Origin: Myxococcales bacterium
GTDB lineage: Bacteria > Myxococcota_A > Polyangia > Haliangiales > Haliangiaceae
Length of the DNA: 64,000 nt
Assembly (NCBI GenBank): GCA_016720595.1
Contig: JADKKI010000044.1
Coordinates: forward strand, 50,641-114,640
Direction of reading: 5' to 3'
In this document: positions 7,733-16,890 of the stretch, in pieces
How positions within the stretch are numbered: position 1 is the first letter of the stretch
Layout of the letters: each line of letters opens with the position of its first letter
Notes under the pieces: model-generated
The model's input: the letters and a program-made list of their open reading frames with translations, nothing else
The model's database searches: none
Told to the model about the DNA's origin: nothing
Program-made: the position numbers and the translations under genes

Positions 7733-8928
7733 TGCGCGTCACCGGGGGCTTCGTGTGCGCGCTCGTCGGGCTCGGGCTCGTGGCGGGATGCCGCGTCACC
7801 GGCGAGTTCCACTGCGAGACCAGCGATCAGTGCGTGGGGCAGGGTGCCGATCCGGGCGTGTGCGTGGCCGGCTCGTGCGCGTTCGACGACCAGGCGTGTA
7901 GCTCGGGCTGGCGGTTCGCGGACTCCGCGGCCGACGAGGTTTCGGGGGCCTGCCTCGAGAGCGTGCCGCCTGCGGACTGCGCGGCCTGGATGCCGAAGCA
8001 CTTCTCGCCGTGCGCGTTGCCGGCGCCGCTCGGCGAGGTTCGTCTCTCCGAGGGCGGCTACCTCTACGACACCGATCGCGGCGCGTTCGTGGGAGGGCCC
8101 GACATTCCGCACACCTCGATCGTGCTCCCGCAGACGGATGGCACGCAGCTGCGGATCATGTCGGTCGCGGCGTTCACGATCGACGCGCAGATCCGCCTGC
8201 GCGTGGTGGGCAGCCTGCCGCTCGTGATCGCCTCGTCGGGCAAGATCGATATCGCCGGCCAGCTCGAGGTCAGCAGCTCCGCCAACGATCTCCGTGGCGC
8301 GGGCGCGAACTTCGCCGGCTGCAAGGCCGCGATGCAGGGCGAGGCGGGCGTGGCGTCCAAGGGATCCGGTGGTGGCGGTGGTGGTGGGTTCACGGGCGCG
8401 GGAGGGACCGGCGGCGACGCGGATCGCGAGGCCGCCCCGGGTCGCGTCGGTGGCGCTGGTGCCGCGACGCTCGCGATGCCCACGACGATCGTCCACGGCG
8501 GCTGCCCGGGCGCGCCGGGTGGCGCGATCGGTCCCGCGGCCAAGCCTCCCTCGACGCCGACCTCGGCCTCCTCACCCGGTGCCGGTGGTGGCGCGCTGCA
8601 GCTCACCGCGCGCGGCTCGATCACGATCTCGGGCATCGTCGATGCGGGTGGCGCGGGTGGCAGCGGCGGCGCGGGCACGGTCGAAGGTGGTGGTGCGGGT
8701 GGTGGCTCGGGCGGCTTCGTCGGGCTCGAGGCGCCGATCGTGACCGTGACCGGCGTGGTCGCAGCCAATGGAGGTGGTGGTGGCGGTGGTGCCAACGATG
8801 GCAACGCGGGCGTGGCCGGCTCCGATGGACGCGCGGCCGCGAGCGCGGCGCCGGGCGGAAACTCGGGTGGGAACTGCGCCAGTGGCGGTGCGAACGGCTC
8901 TGCGGGCGCGACGCTCGCCAGGGGCTAG
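7732..8928 (+). CDS. Gly-rich surface lipoprotein
   Basis: Starts with a lipoprotein signal (ALVGLGLVAGCRVTGEF, lipid Cys about residue 21), then a Cys-rich segment (CETSDQC, CVAGSC, CSSGW) as in many myxobacterial outer-surface lipoproteins. The centre (about 90-200) has beta-type sequence such as TSIVLPQTDGTQLRI and GKIDIAGQLEVSS, followed by about 200 residues very rich in Gly/Ala (GGGGGGGFTGAGGTGG). The pattern suggests a beta-helix or solenoid exported to the surface; no enzyme motif is seen. The frame stops at 8928, but another frame continues in the same Gly-rich style to 9064, so a one-base indel near 8915 is likely. Confidence 0.7.
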   Translation: MRVTGGFVCALVGLGLVAGCRVTGEFHCETSDQCVGQGADPGVCVAGSCAFDDQACSSGWRFADSAADEVSGACLESVPPADCAAWMPKHFSPCALPAPLGEVRLSEGGYLYDTDRGAFVGGPDIPHTSIVLPQTDGTQLRIMSVAAFTIDAQIRLRVVGSLPLVIASSGKIDIAGQLEVSSSANDLRGAGANFAGCKAAMQGEAGVASKGSGGGGGGGFTGAGGTGGDADREAAPGRVGGAGAATLAMPTTIVHGGCPGAPGGAIGPAAKPPSTPTSASSPGAGGGALQLTARGSITISGIVDAGGAGGSGGAGTVEGGGAGGGSGGFVGLEAPIVTVTGVVAANGGGGGGGANDGNAGVAGSDGRAAASAAPGGNSGGNCASGGANGSAGATLARG

Positions 8929-8990
8929 CATCGATCCGGTGCAGGCGCCCGCGTCGTGTGGCGGTGGCGGCGGTGGCGGCGGTGCTGGCG
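8373..8990 (+). repeat. Low-complexity GGT/GGC (glycine) codon run
   Basis: Repeated GGTGGC and GGTGGTGGT units encode the Gly-rich half of the lipoprotein above. Such runs favour polymerase slippage and read or consensus indels, which fits the frame break at about 8915. On the other strand the same DNA yields a spurious Pro-rich frame. Confidence 0.6.
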
Positions 8991-9064
8991 TGATCTCGAT
9001 CCGCTCGCCGGCCTTCACCATGACGGGCGGCACGTTGTCGCCACCCGTCACCATCGATCCCTGA
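8915..9064 (+). other. Probable true C-terminus of the Gly-rich lipoprotein in a shifted frame
   Basis: In the +1 frame the translation reads SCGGGGGGGGAGVISIRSPA and ends TMTGGTLSPPVTIDP at 9064. The mix of Gly-run and beta-strand matches the body of the preceding gene and no start site is present, so it is most likely that gene's end displaced by an indel. Confidence 0.55.
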
Positions 9065-9103
9065 GCGATACCCGTAGCTCTCCGAGCATGCCAGGATGCC
9101 CCC

Positions 9104-10240
9104 ATGGCTCGCTCCAAGGTCGCGGTGATCCGGGTCCGCCCCGATCACATCCTCGACGATATCGAACGGCTCCACGTGCTCGGCGACGTCGAGAAGGCGC
9201 TCCCCAAGGGGCACTCGACGATCCTCAAGGACAACATCTCCTGGCACTTCCCGTTCCCCGGCGCGAACACCACGCCGTGGCAGCTCGAAGGTGTGATCCG
9301 CAGCTTGCGCTCACGTGGCTACGACGATCTGGTCTGCGTGCAGAACAAGACCGTGGTCACCGATGCGTTCAAGGGCGAGGACCTGAACGGGTACGTCCCG
9401 ATCTTCAAGGCGTACGAGATTCCCGTTCGCTACAACTTCAAGCCCGAGGACATGACCTGGTCGGTGTATCGGCCGAAGGCGAAGATGAACGTGCTCGACA
9501 CGATCTTCCCCGAGGGCATCCTGATCCCGGATGCGTTCCACGGCGCCAACATCGTTCAGCTCCCCACCCAGAAGTGCCACATCTACACGACGACCACCGG
9601 CGCGATGAAGAACGCGTTCGGTGGCCTGCTCAACACCAAGCGGCACTACACGCACTCGTGGATCCACGAGACGCTGGTGGATCTGCTCGCGATCCAGAAG
9701 GAGATCCACTCCGGGCTGTTCGCGGTGATGGATGGCACCACGGCCGGTGACGGGCCGGGGCCGCGCACGATGCGGCCGGTGATCAAGGACGTGATGCTCG
9801 CGTCCGAAGATCAGGTGGTGATCGATGCGGTCGCGGCGCAGATGATGGGCTTTGACCCGATGTCGCTCAAGTACATCTCGATGGCCGACGAGCAGGGGCT
9901 CGGGAACGGCCGGCGCGAGAACATCGAGATCGTGGGCGACGTGGAGCTGGCCGACGAGCGGTGGGGCTTCTCGGTGGGCGACAACGGCGCCTCGATGATC
10001 GGCGACGTGATGTGGTTCGGGCCGCTCAAGCGGTTCCAGAAGCTGTTCTTCCACACGCCGCTGGTCAACCTGTTCGTGCTCGGCTCCGAGGCCTATCACG
10101 ACTACTACCGGTGGCCGCTGCGTGACCGGAAGATCTTCGAGCAGTGGCGCGAGCAGACCCACTGGGGCCAGCTGTTCGATCACTACCAGTCGCACGGCAC
10201 GCTCGCCACGCCCGTGGGCGCGGCGAACAAGTCAGCGTAG
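9104..10240 (+). CDS. DUF362 domain-containing protein
   Basis: A 378-residue cytoplasmic protein of the DUF362 family, whose members are often iron-sulfur associated, but no CxxCxxC cluster motif is seen in this one. Family-like segments include SRGYDDLVCVQNKTVVTDAF near residue 65, HIYTTTTGAMKNAFGGLLN near 165, MDGTTAGDGPGPRTMRP near 210 and the following SEDQVVIDAVAAQMMGFD. The start is the ATG at 9104, 39 bases after the Gly-rich protein's likely end. Biochemical role unknown. It converges with the VIT/VWA gene with a 9-base overlap. Confidence 0.8.
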   Translation: MARSKVAVIRVRPDHILDDIERLHVLGDVEKALPKGHSTILKDNISWHFPFPGANTTPWQLEGVIRSLRSRGYDDLVCVQNKTVVTDAFKGEDLNGYVPIFKAYEIPVRYNFKPEDMTWSVYRPKAKMNVLDTIFPEGILIPDAFHGANIVQLPTQKCHIYTTTTGAMKNAFGGLLNTKRHYTHSWIHETLVDLLAIQKEIHSGLFAVMDGTTAGDGPGPRTMRPVIKDVMLASEDQVVIDAVAAQMMGFDPMSLKYISMADEQGLGNGRRENIEIVGDVELADERWGFSVGDNGASMIGDVMWFGPLKRFQKLFFHTPLVNLFVLGSEAYHDYYRWPLRDRKIFEQWREQTHWGQLFDHYQSHGTLATPVGAANKSA

Positions 10241-12652
10241 CTCCACCACGAACTGCTCGCGCGGCAGCGTGAACGCGCTCGCCTCGAGGCGCAGGCTCCA
10301 CGCGGCCTCGACGAGGCAGGCGGCGAGCGGGCTGCCGTCCTTGGTGGTCACGTCCACGACCTCCTCGTGTGTGGTCTCCACGCCCAGCGTCACGCGCCAC
10401 GGGCCGGCCTGCGGGTGCGCGCGCAGGCAGGGGCGCGTGTCGATCAGGGTCGCGAGGTTCGGCTTGGGGCGGTTGGCACCAAACCCGAAGCCGCCGTTCA
10501 TCTCGCCGGCCTCGTTGCCGAGCAGGCCGCCATAGAGGTTGGCGTCGGTGAGGCCATCCGTCGACGGGCGAACGCCGGGCTCCGCCGCCACGTACGAGGT
10601 CACCGGCGAGACGGCGCGGGCGAACAGCGCGATCCGCATCTGCTCGATCGGGGAGAGCTCCTGGTGCTTGTCCTCGCCGAACACGAACGCGGCCGAGGCA
10701 CGCGAGAACGGCTCGGTGGCGAGCACCTCGCGGCGCACCGGATCGCTCCACAGCTTACCGGTGACGACGACGCGGGTGGGCGCCGTGGCCGCGAGGCGGA
10801 ACAGGCGCAGCCCCTCGCCCTCGGCGAGCGTGGTGGATTCGAGCTCGAAGCCCTTCGCCGCGAGCTGCTCGATCCGTGTGGGGCGCACGAGCTCGAGGGC
10901 GAGCGGTGCGAGGGCCTTCTCGGTGTGCGCGGGGAAGCCGCCGAGCTTCGCCTCGATGCCGTGATGCCTCGTGGCCAGCTGCGCGAGCACGCCCTGGTCA
11001 TCGCGCTCGAGGTGCGGGCGGTCATCGTGATCGATCACGGGCACCACCACGTGCACCACGGTCTCGCGGGCCAGGCCGGCGAGCGAGCCGACCGCGGCGT
11101 CGGGCGTCAGCGCACTGCGCGTGAGCTCGTCCGAGAGCACGACGACCCGGCGCGGGCCCTTGCGATCGGCGAGCGCGCTGGCGGCGAGCTTGCCGGCCGC
11201 ATCGACGGCGCTGCCGTTGCCGAGCTGGAACGTGGGACCGCGCGCCAGGTCCCCGAGCTGATCGAGCGCGGTGGCGGCGGGGACGAAGCGGCCGAACACC
11301 CGGGTGGCGAGGCGGTGGTACGCGATGATCTCCACCTCCGCATCGGGCACGTGGCCGAGGTACGCGCGGATCACCGCGAGCTGGGCGGTCAGCCCGTCAT
11401 CGCCGACGGAGCGTGATCGATCGACGAGGAACACCACCTGTGCTCGCTTCGGCAGCTCGGAGACGTGCGGCGCCACATCGAGCTCGAGCCGCGCATACGC
11501 GTGCTCGGACGAGGCGAACACCCGGCCCAGGCGCGCGGTCCACGTGGTGATCGGCGGCGCGCCGACGCAGATCGAGGCCACGCCGGCATCGCTCGCACTC
11601 TCGGGCGCATCGGGGATGAACATCGGCACGTCGGTGGGCGTGGCGGTCGTGGCATCGGCACCGGTACCGAACGCGAGCTGCCAGCCATCGAGCGAGCCGG
11701 CATCGAGCGCCGCGTGATCGCTGACCACCAGGCGCCAGGTCCCAGCCCCGGTGGTGCCCGGCGGCAGCGCGACGGTGCGGGTGCCCTTGAGGTCGTTGGT
11801 GCCGTCACCGGCCTGATCGCTGACCACCACGGCCTTGCCCTGAGGCGTGATCAGCTCGACGCGGAGATCGCTCTGGTACGTGTGCGCGATGTCGAGCGTC
11901 AAGCTCGCCGTGGTGATCGGCTTGGTGGTGTGGCTCGAGCTGGGCACCACGAGCGTGCTCGCCACGTAGCTCGCGGGCTGGGTGTCCTCGGCGACCAGCT
12001 CCATCCAGGGCGGGTGTGCGGGGGCGAGGAGGAGCGTCGGCGTATCGATCGCGATCCGGTGGCCATCGAGCTCGATCGGCGTCTGCGCGCTGCCCCAGCT
12101 CGGATGCACGGTGAGCAGCGGAGAGGCGAGGGCGTGCTGCACCTGCGCGCTCGCATCCACGCGTGGATAGGACAGCCAGTACCGGCCGCTCGCATAGCGC
12201 GTGGGCGCGGTCAGCGTGTACTCCACCATCGCCACCTGCCCGGGCATCACGGGGAACACCTGGAGGTACAGCTTGTCGGCCCACGCCCACGACAGGAGCG
12301 CCGGGTCCTTGGCCTTGTACGGGCCGAACTTGGTCATCTCCTGGTAGAGCGCCGCGGCCTTGTCGCGCTCCATCAACTCGCCCTGGTACCAGGTGTTCCG
12401 CGCCCGGATCCGCAGCCCGGTGGCGGCGGCGCCGTACGGCAGATCGAGCTCGAGCACGGCCTGATCGGCGCGCGTGCCCGGGTTCATGAACGTGCGCCGG
12501 ACCCGGTACGTGGCCACGCCCTCGGCGACCCGCACGTCGACCGTGTGGCTGACCTCGTAGATCGGCTGCTCGAGGGAGGTGGTGAGGGTATCCGCGCGGG
12601 CAGGCGCCGCCCAAAGCACGGCCACCACTCCGGCGAGGAGCGTGCGCTGCAT
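10232..12652 (-). CDS. VIT - P-domain - VWA surface protein
   Basis: An 806-residue exported protein (signal peptide MQRTLLAGVVAVLWAAPARA). In order: a VIT domain (about 22-170; VRRTFMNPGTRADQAVLELD, ELMERDKAAALYQ), a proprotein-convertase P-like domain (about 250-330; HTYQSDLRVELITPQGKAVV, then GTWRLVVSDHAALDAGSLDG), and a VWA domain (about 400-560) with an intact metal-ion site DRSRS. VIT-VWA pairs occur in inter-alpha-trypsin inhibitor-like proteins; the P domain inserted between them is unusual. Probably extracellular or periplasmic, binding partners through the VWA metal site. No protease domain is present. Confidence 0.8.
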   Translation of the reverse strand: MQRTLLAGVVAVLWAAPARADTLTTSLEQPIYEVSHTVDVRVAEGVATYRVRRTFMNPGTRADQAVLELDLPYGAAATGLRIRARNTWYQGELMERDKAAALYQEMTKFGPYKAKDPALLSWAWADKLYLQVFPVMPGQVAMVEYTLTAPTRYASGRYWLSYPRVDASAQVQHALASPLLTVHPSWGSAQTPIELDGHRIAIDTPTLLLAPAHPPWMELVAEDTQPASYVASTLVVPSSSHTTKPITTASLTLDIAHTYQSDLRVELITPQGKAVVVSDQAGDGTNDLKGTRTVALPPGTTGAGTWRLVVSDHAALDAGSLDGWQLAFGTGADATTATPTDVPMFIPDAPESASDAGVASICVGAPPITTWTARLGRVFASSEHAYARLELDVAPHVSELPKRAQVVFLVDRSRSVGDDGLTAQLAVIRAYLGHVPDAEVEIIAYHRLATRVFGRFVPAATALDQLGDLARGPTFQLGNGSAVDAAGKLAASALADRKGPRRVVVLSDELTRSALTPDAAVGSLAGLARETVVHVVVPVIDHDDRPHLERDDQGVLAQLATRHHGIEAKLGGFPAHTEKALAPLALELVRPTRIEQLAAKGFELESTTLAEGEGLRLFRLAATAPTRVVVTGKLWSDPVRREVLATEPFSRASAAFVFGEDKHQELSPIEQMRIALFARAVSPVTSYVAAEPGVRPSTDGLTDANLYGGLLGNEAGEMNGGFGFGANRPKPNLATLIDTRPCLRAHPQAGPWRVTLGVETTHEEVVDVTTKDGSPLAACLVEAAWSLRLEASAFTLPREQFVVELR

Positions 12653-12728
12653 CCCCCGTGGACACCGTGGCGGCGCCGAGGTTTCGCGTTTCTGCCGCAG
12701 GAACTGTCCCGCAGGTGCGGGACCGCTC

Positions 12729-13697
12729 TCAGAACTGCCAGCGCGTGGACGCCATCGCGCCGCCCGAGGTGGGCGCGACCTCGATCTTCGGCAGGATCCG
12801 CTGCGGGCGATTGAGGATCGCCATCACCACGCCACCGACGGTGACTGCACCACCGGCGACCATCATCGAGATGCCGATCGTGCCCTTCAGCTCCGCGCTG
12901 TCACGCTGATCGCGGAGCGCCGGCTGCGTGGACAGGCTCTTGTCGCACCCCATCGAGCACACGCCCGCGAAGTTGTTCTCGAAGTCCGTCATCTGGCTGC
13001 GGCCGGCGAGCCACACGCCGAGCCCGCCGAGGCCGACGGCGGCACCGGCGATCGTGATCGTGTACGGGATCCAGCGACGGTACGGGTACTTGAGGATCAC
13101 CGCGCTCTCGAGCGGCACGAACGCGAGCTTCTCGGTGGCGGTGGTGCCGCCGACCACCACGATCCGCTTCGAGCTGGTGAGGAAGTTGCGGAGCTCGCCG
13201 ACCACGGCGTGCTCGCCGGCCATGACGCGGATCTTCTGGCTGCCGGGGCAGCTGAACCACGGCTTGCCATCGAGCAGCACGCTCGCACCTGGCTGTTCGC
13301 ACGAGGTCTCGATGTAGCCGACGCGGCCCTTCAGCAGCGCCTGGTAATCGAGGGCCTGCTGATAGAGATCCTTCTTGAACGGCGCATCACCGAACCGCAG
13401 CGCCTTCTCGAGCTCGTCCGCGGCCTCGAGCGGCCGGTCCATGCGGATCAACGTCACGGCGAGGTTGAACCGGATCAGCGGGTGATCCCACAGGGCGATC
13501 GCGGCGCGGTACTTCTCGAGCGCCGGGGCGTGCGCCTGCTGCGCGAACAGCTGATTGCCTTCCTCGAAGATCGCGTTGGCCTTGTCCTGCGTGGCCTCCG
13601 GCACGTTCACGGCCCATGGCTTCACGTCCGCAGCGGCAGGCGGCGCCACCGCGACCAACATTCCCATCACGCCGAGCGCGAGTAACAGCTGCTTCAA
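12729..13697 (-). CDS. Exported TPR/PEGA-domain protein
   Basis: A 322-residue protein with a signal peptide (MKQLLLALGVMGMLVAVAPPAAA), TPR-like helices (about 38-115; ANAIFEEGNQLFAQQAHAPA), a PEGA-like beta domain (about 125-200; ETSCEQPGASVLLDGKPWFS) and two hydrophobic segments near the end. This class accompanies kinases and surface systems in myxobacteria; its exact role is unknown. It lies 10 bases upstream, in the sense of coordinates, of the STAND ATPase half gene and is read in the same direction after it, so it is probably in the same operon. Confidence 0.7.
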   Translation of the reverse strand: MKQLLLALGVMGMLVAVAPPAAADVKPWAVNVPEATQDKANAIFEEGNQLFAQQAHAPALEKYRAAIALWDHPLIRFNLAVTLIRMDRPLEAADELEKALRFGDAPFKKDLYQQALDYQALLKGRVGYIETSCEQPGASVLLDGKPWFSCPGSQKIRVMAGEHAVVGELRNFLTSSKRIVVVGGTTATEKLAFVPLESAVILKYPYRRWIPYTITIAGAAVGLGGLGVWLAGRSQMTDFENNFAGVCSMGCDKSLSTQPALRDQRDSAELKGTIGISMMVAGGAVTVGGVVMAILNRPQRILPKIEVAPTSGGAMASTRWQF

Positions 13698-13706
13698 GAG
13701 TCCTCC

Positions 13707-15416
13707 CTAGTTCCCTTTGAGGTCCGTGGCGATCGCCTTCTTCTGCTGCTCGAGCTCCCTGGTGCGTCGCCGTTCTAGCTCGAGGAGCCGCGCCGATTCA
13801 TCGCGGTCTCGCTTCGCGGCGAGGGTGGCGGTCCGCGCAGTCTCGGCACTCGCGGCCGCTTCCTTCGCGAGCTTCTCGGCCTTGGCCTGCGCCGCCCGCG
13901 CCTCGGCCGCTGTACGCTCGAGCTCGACGTTCTTCTTCTGCAGCTCCTCGCGCGAGAGATCGAGGTTCTTCTTCGCCTTCTCCGCGAGCGCCTGCTTCTC
14001 CTGGGCGTTGAGCTCGGCGGCGGACTGGCCGGCCTGCGCGGCCTTGAGCGCCTCGAGCTGGCCCGTGACCTTGGCCTCGGCCTGCTTGGCCTTGGTCGCC
14101 TCCTCGTCCGCGGCCACGGCCTTCTGCTTCGCGACCTGCTCGGCGGCGGAGATCCGGATCACGGCGATCGCGCCGCCGGTGATCACGAGGCCCAGCACGA
14201 TGAACACCGTGGTGAAGCCGAACACCTTGCGCCGCCGCCCGCGCGACAGCTGCTTCTTCACCGCCGCGAGGAAATCGCGCTCCGCGGCGGACAGCTCGAG
14301 GACGTGGCGCGTGGAGACCGACAGCGCCTCCTGCGCGGTGGCTCCTCGCCACACCAGATCGTTCGGCCTGCCGCGCCCGGCCCACTGGCGCGCCGCCTGC
14401 TGCAGCTCGTGCATGAAGCCACGGAGCGCCTGGTTGTCCTCGAGCCAGCGCTTGAGCGTGGGCCACTCCGTGATCAGCACCTCGTGCACGATCTCCACGG
14501 TGGCGCCCGCCGTGGGATCGGTGTGGAGGTGGATCAGCCGCGCGCGGACCAGCTGATCGATGATCTGCTGCACGTCCGAGCTATCGCTGGCGAGGCTCAG
14601 GAGCTCGTTGTGATCGATCACGGCGCGCGTGCCCTCGGGCGTCACCAGGCGCGTCATCACGGCGCGGAGCAGCGTCTGCTGCGCGAGCGGCACGCCGGCC
14701 GCCACCTCGTCGGCGTGACGCGCGAACGCGCCGCCGACGCCACCCATCGAGTTGTACGCCGTGACCGTGAGGAGCTTGCGGTTGCGATCGCGCGAATCCC
14801 ACAGCCGGGTCGCGGCGAACTGCAGGAGGGGCAGGGCGCCACGGCTGGTGGCCATCTGCATCATGTCCTCGATGATGTCCTGGTTCTCGAACGCGAACCC
14901 GGCGAGCTCGGCGGGGCGCACGAGCGTCTCGCGGAGGTTCTCGGTGTCGGGGGCCGAGAGGAAGAACAGGCCGCGCGACAGCTCGGCGAGGAACTGCTTG
15001 TGGCCGGCGAGGCGATCGAGGAAGTCGGCGCGCATCGAGAGCACGATCCGCACCGGCGAGCTCGGATCATCGGCGGCCGCGAGCAGGGCCGCGAGGAACG
15101 TGCGGCGAGTCTCGTCGTCATCGGAGAGCGTGAACAGCTCCTCGAGCTGATCCACGACGATCAGCACGCGCTGGCGGTTGCGCGCGCACTGGGTACGGAG
15201 CGCCTCGCCGAACAGGCCGGGGGCATCGCGGAGCTGGAAGATGATGTCCTGCGCGTAGGTGGGATCGTCGTCGCCGAGCGCGTGCGCGAGGTTGGTCAGC
15301 GGCGAGCGGCCTGGGCGGATCACGCGGATCTGCCAGTCGCCGGCCGTGGCGCGCACCGTGGGTACGAGGCCGGCGTGGACGAACGAGGACTTGCCCACCC
15401 CCAAGGGGCTGATCAT
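13707..15416 (-). CDS. STAND (nSTAND1-like) NTPase half with membrane segment and coiled coil, 3' of an amber codon
   Basis: A 569-residue open frame, the downstream half of the gene that starts at 16820. It begins at the P-loop (ISPLGVGKSSFVHAGLVP); the first Gly of the usual GPSGxGKSS is a Ser here. Walker B follows (RVLIVVDQLEELF, about 88), then the helical STAND arm (VRIVLSMRADFLDRL, SRGALPLLQFAATRLWD). After it come a transmembrane segment (about 398-420) and a 145-residue coiled coil rich in Ala/Glu/Lys. STAND ATPases act as signal-dependent switches. A Met at the P-loop is an unlikely natural start: the frame is continuous with the kinase half except for one TAG at 15429-15431. Confidence 0.75.
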   Translation of the reverse strand: MISPLGVGKSSFVHAGLVPTVRATAGDWQIRVIRPGRSPLTNLAHALGDDDPTYAQDIIFQLRDAPGLFGEALRTQCARNRQRVLIVVDQLEELFTLSDDDETRRTFLAALLAAADDPSSPVRIVLSMRADFLDRLAGHKQFLAELSRGLFFLSAPDTENLRETLVRPAELAGFAFENQDIIEDMMQMATSRGALPLLQFAATRLWDSRDRNRKLLTVTAYNSMGGVGGAFARHADEVAAGVPLAQQTLLRAVMTRLVTPEGTRAVIDHNELLSLASDSSDVQQIIDQLVRARLIHLHTDPTAGATVEIVHEVLITEWPTLKRWLEDNQALRGFMHELQQAARQWAGRGRPNDLVWRGATAQEALSVSTRHVLELSAAERDFLAAVKKQLSRGRRRKVFGFTTVFIVLGLVITGGAIAVIRISAAEQVAKQKAVAADEEATKAKQAEAKVTGQLEALKAAQAGQSAAELNAQEKQALAEKAKKNLDLSREELQKKNVELERTAAEARAAQAKAEKLAKEAAASAETARTATLAAKRDRDESARLLELERRRTRELEQQKKAIATDLKGN

Positions 15417-15428
15417 GGCGAGCAGCGG

Positions 15429-15431
15429 CTA
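15429..15431 (-). other. In-frame amber codon separating kinase and STAND domains
   Basis: Reading the minus strand, the codons run LSQLNT-stop-PLLAMISPLGVGKSS with no frame change. In kinase-nSTAND1 fusions this junction is usually continuous (a short linker ending in PLLA before the P-loop). A CAG to TAG change, a base error, or genuine readthrough would each explain it. Confidence 0.8.
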
Positions 15432-16820
15432 GGTGTTGAGCTGCGACAGCGCGGTGCGGATCTCGTTCGAGCGGCCGAAGAAGAACTTCGCGTCGCTCTC
15501 GCCGAACGCCGCGAGGCCGCGATACGGGCAGTCGTCCGCGTCGCGGTTCGCGCGCGGCTGCATGAACGCCTGGAGATCGGCGAGCAGCTCGGTGGCGGAG
15601 TGATAGCGGTTCGCCTTCCGCTTCGCGAGGCAACGATCGATGATCGCGGCGACCTCGCGCGGCAGGCCCGGATCTCGCGAGGCGATGCTCGGCAGTGGCG
15701 TGTCGAGATCGGTGAGGCGAGCGCGGAGCTTGTCGGGCGTCATCGTGCCCGCGGGGTGCACGCCGGCGAGCGCGCGCCAGAACATGATGCCCACGGCCCA
15801 CAGGTCCGAGGCGAAATCGACGGCGTCGGCGCCCCACTGCTCGGGGGACATGTACGGCAGCGTGCCGACCAGCGAGCCGTTGCCGGAGAACGTCACGTAC
15901 GTGGCCTCGGCCTCCACCGCCTCCATCAGCTGGGTCGCGGCGGTGGGCGCGGCGATCCGATCGAGATCCGCGCCGGCCGGGCTGTCGAAGCACTTCGCCA
16001 CGCCGAAATCGAGGACCTTCACCGAGCCGCGATCGGTGACGAAGATGTTCGAGGGCTTGAGATCGCGGTGGACGATGCCGTGCTCGTGCGCGCGCTCGAG
16101 GGCCCGCACCACGGGGATCATCAGCTCCACGAACGCGCGCACCGGCATCCGGGTCTCGAGCAGCTGCGAGAGCGTCTTGCCCTCGAGGTACTCGAGCACC
16201 ATGAACGGCAGGCCCTGGTGCTCGCCGACCTCGAAGATCGTGACGATGTTGTCGTGCGTGCAGCGCGCCGTGGCGCGCGCCTCGATCACGAACCGGCTGA
16301 CGAAGTTCGGATCGTCGTGGAGGAGGAACTTGATCGCGACCTTGCGACCGAGCTTGGTGTCGCGAGCGAGGAACACCTGGCCCATGCCACCGCGCGCAAG
16401 CTCGCGGATCAGGCCGAACCGCCCGATCTGCTGCGCCTCCACGAACTCGAGCGGCTGCCGCGAATCGCCCTTCTTGCGGCCGCCATTCGACGCCGGCTCC
16501 GGGGCGCGCGCGAACGCCTGACCTTGCGGCAGGAGGGCCGTAGCGTTCGAGCTCTTCTGCCCGCGCGGCGGATTCGCCATCACCACCGTCGGCGGCGACG
16601 TGGGCGCGCGCGGCAGGATCGGCGCTGCGACCTGCGGGACGGGGACATTGCCTTCGGACTGCGAGCCCGTGGCGATCGGAACGCGCGGCGCCATCGGTGC
16701 TGCAGGGCGCGCCATCGCCGCCGCGAGCTGCGCGGACTGGCGCGCCACGACGTGCTTGCCGGTCTGCACCGGTGCAGGCGGGTGCGGGACCGCGCCGTCA
16801 GGACGTTTCGGTTCGCCCAC
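15429..16820 (-). CDS. Ser/Thr protein kinase, N-terminal half of a kinase-STAND fusion
   Basis: A 463-residue product: a Pro-rich N-terminal region (1-130), then a complete Hanks-type kinase domain (about 133-405) with ELARGGMGQVFLARD, ATP-binding Lys in VAIKFLL, HRDLKPSN, DFGVAK and PYMSPEQWG. The end, CPYRGLAAFGESDAKFFFGR, is the conserved entry of the nSTAND1 module, so the protein stops inside a domain boundary. In family members the kinase is fused to the ATPase and is thought to link phosphorylation to NTP-driven switching. As written, only the kinase would be made unless the amber codon is read through. Start ATG at 16820. Confidence 0.85.
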   Translation of the reverse strand: MGEPKRPDGAVPHPPAPVQTGKHVVARQSAQLAAAMARPAAPMAPRVPIATGSQSEGNVPVPQVAAPILPRAPTSPPTVVMANPPRGQKSSNATALLPQGQAFARAPEPASNGGRKKGDSRQPLEFVEAQQIGRFGLIRELARGGMGQVFLARDTKLGRKVAIKFLLHDDPNFVSRFVIEARATARCTHDNIVTIFEVGEHQGLPFMVLEYLEGKTLSQLLETRMPVRAFVELMIPVVRALERAHEHGIVHRDLKPSNIFVTDRGSVKVLDFGVAKCFDSPAGADLDRIAAPTAATQLMEAVEAEATYVTFSGNGSLVGTLPYMSPEQWGADAVDFASDLWAVGIMFWRALAGVHPAGTMTPDKLRARLTDLDTPLPSIASRDPGLPREVAAIIDRCLAKRKANRYHSATELLADLQAFMQPRANRDADDCPYRGLAAFGESDAKFFFGRSNEIRTALSQLNT

Positions 16821-16890
16821 TGATCGTCATTGTACAACGCGTCTGTGGGGCGCCGCGATGTAGGCGGCCCCACCACACGAGCCCCACGGA

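Noticed and set aside
14304..16823. 839-codon plus-strand frame antisense to the kinase-STAND gene
   Set aside because: Same reason: low-information Arg/Glu/His text opposite a gene with clear kinase and ATPase motifs.
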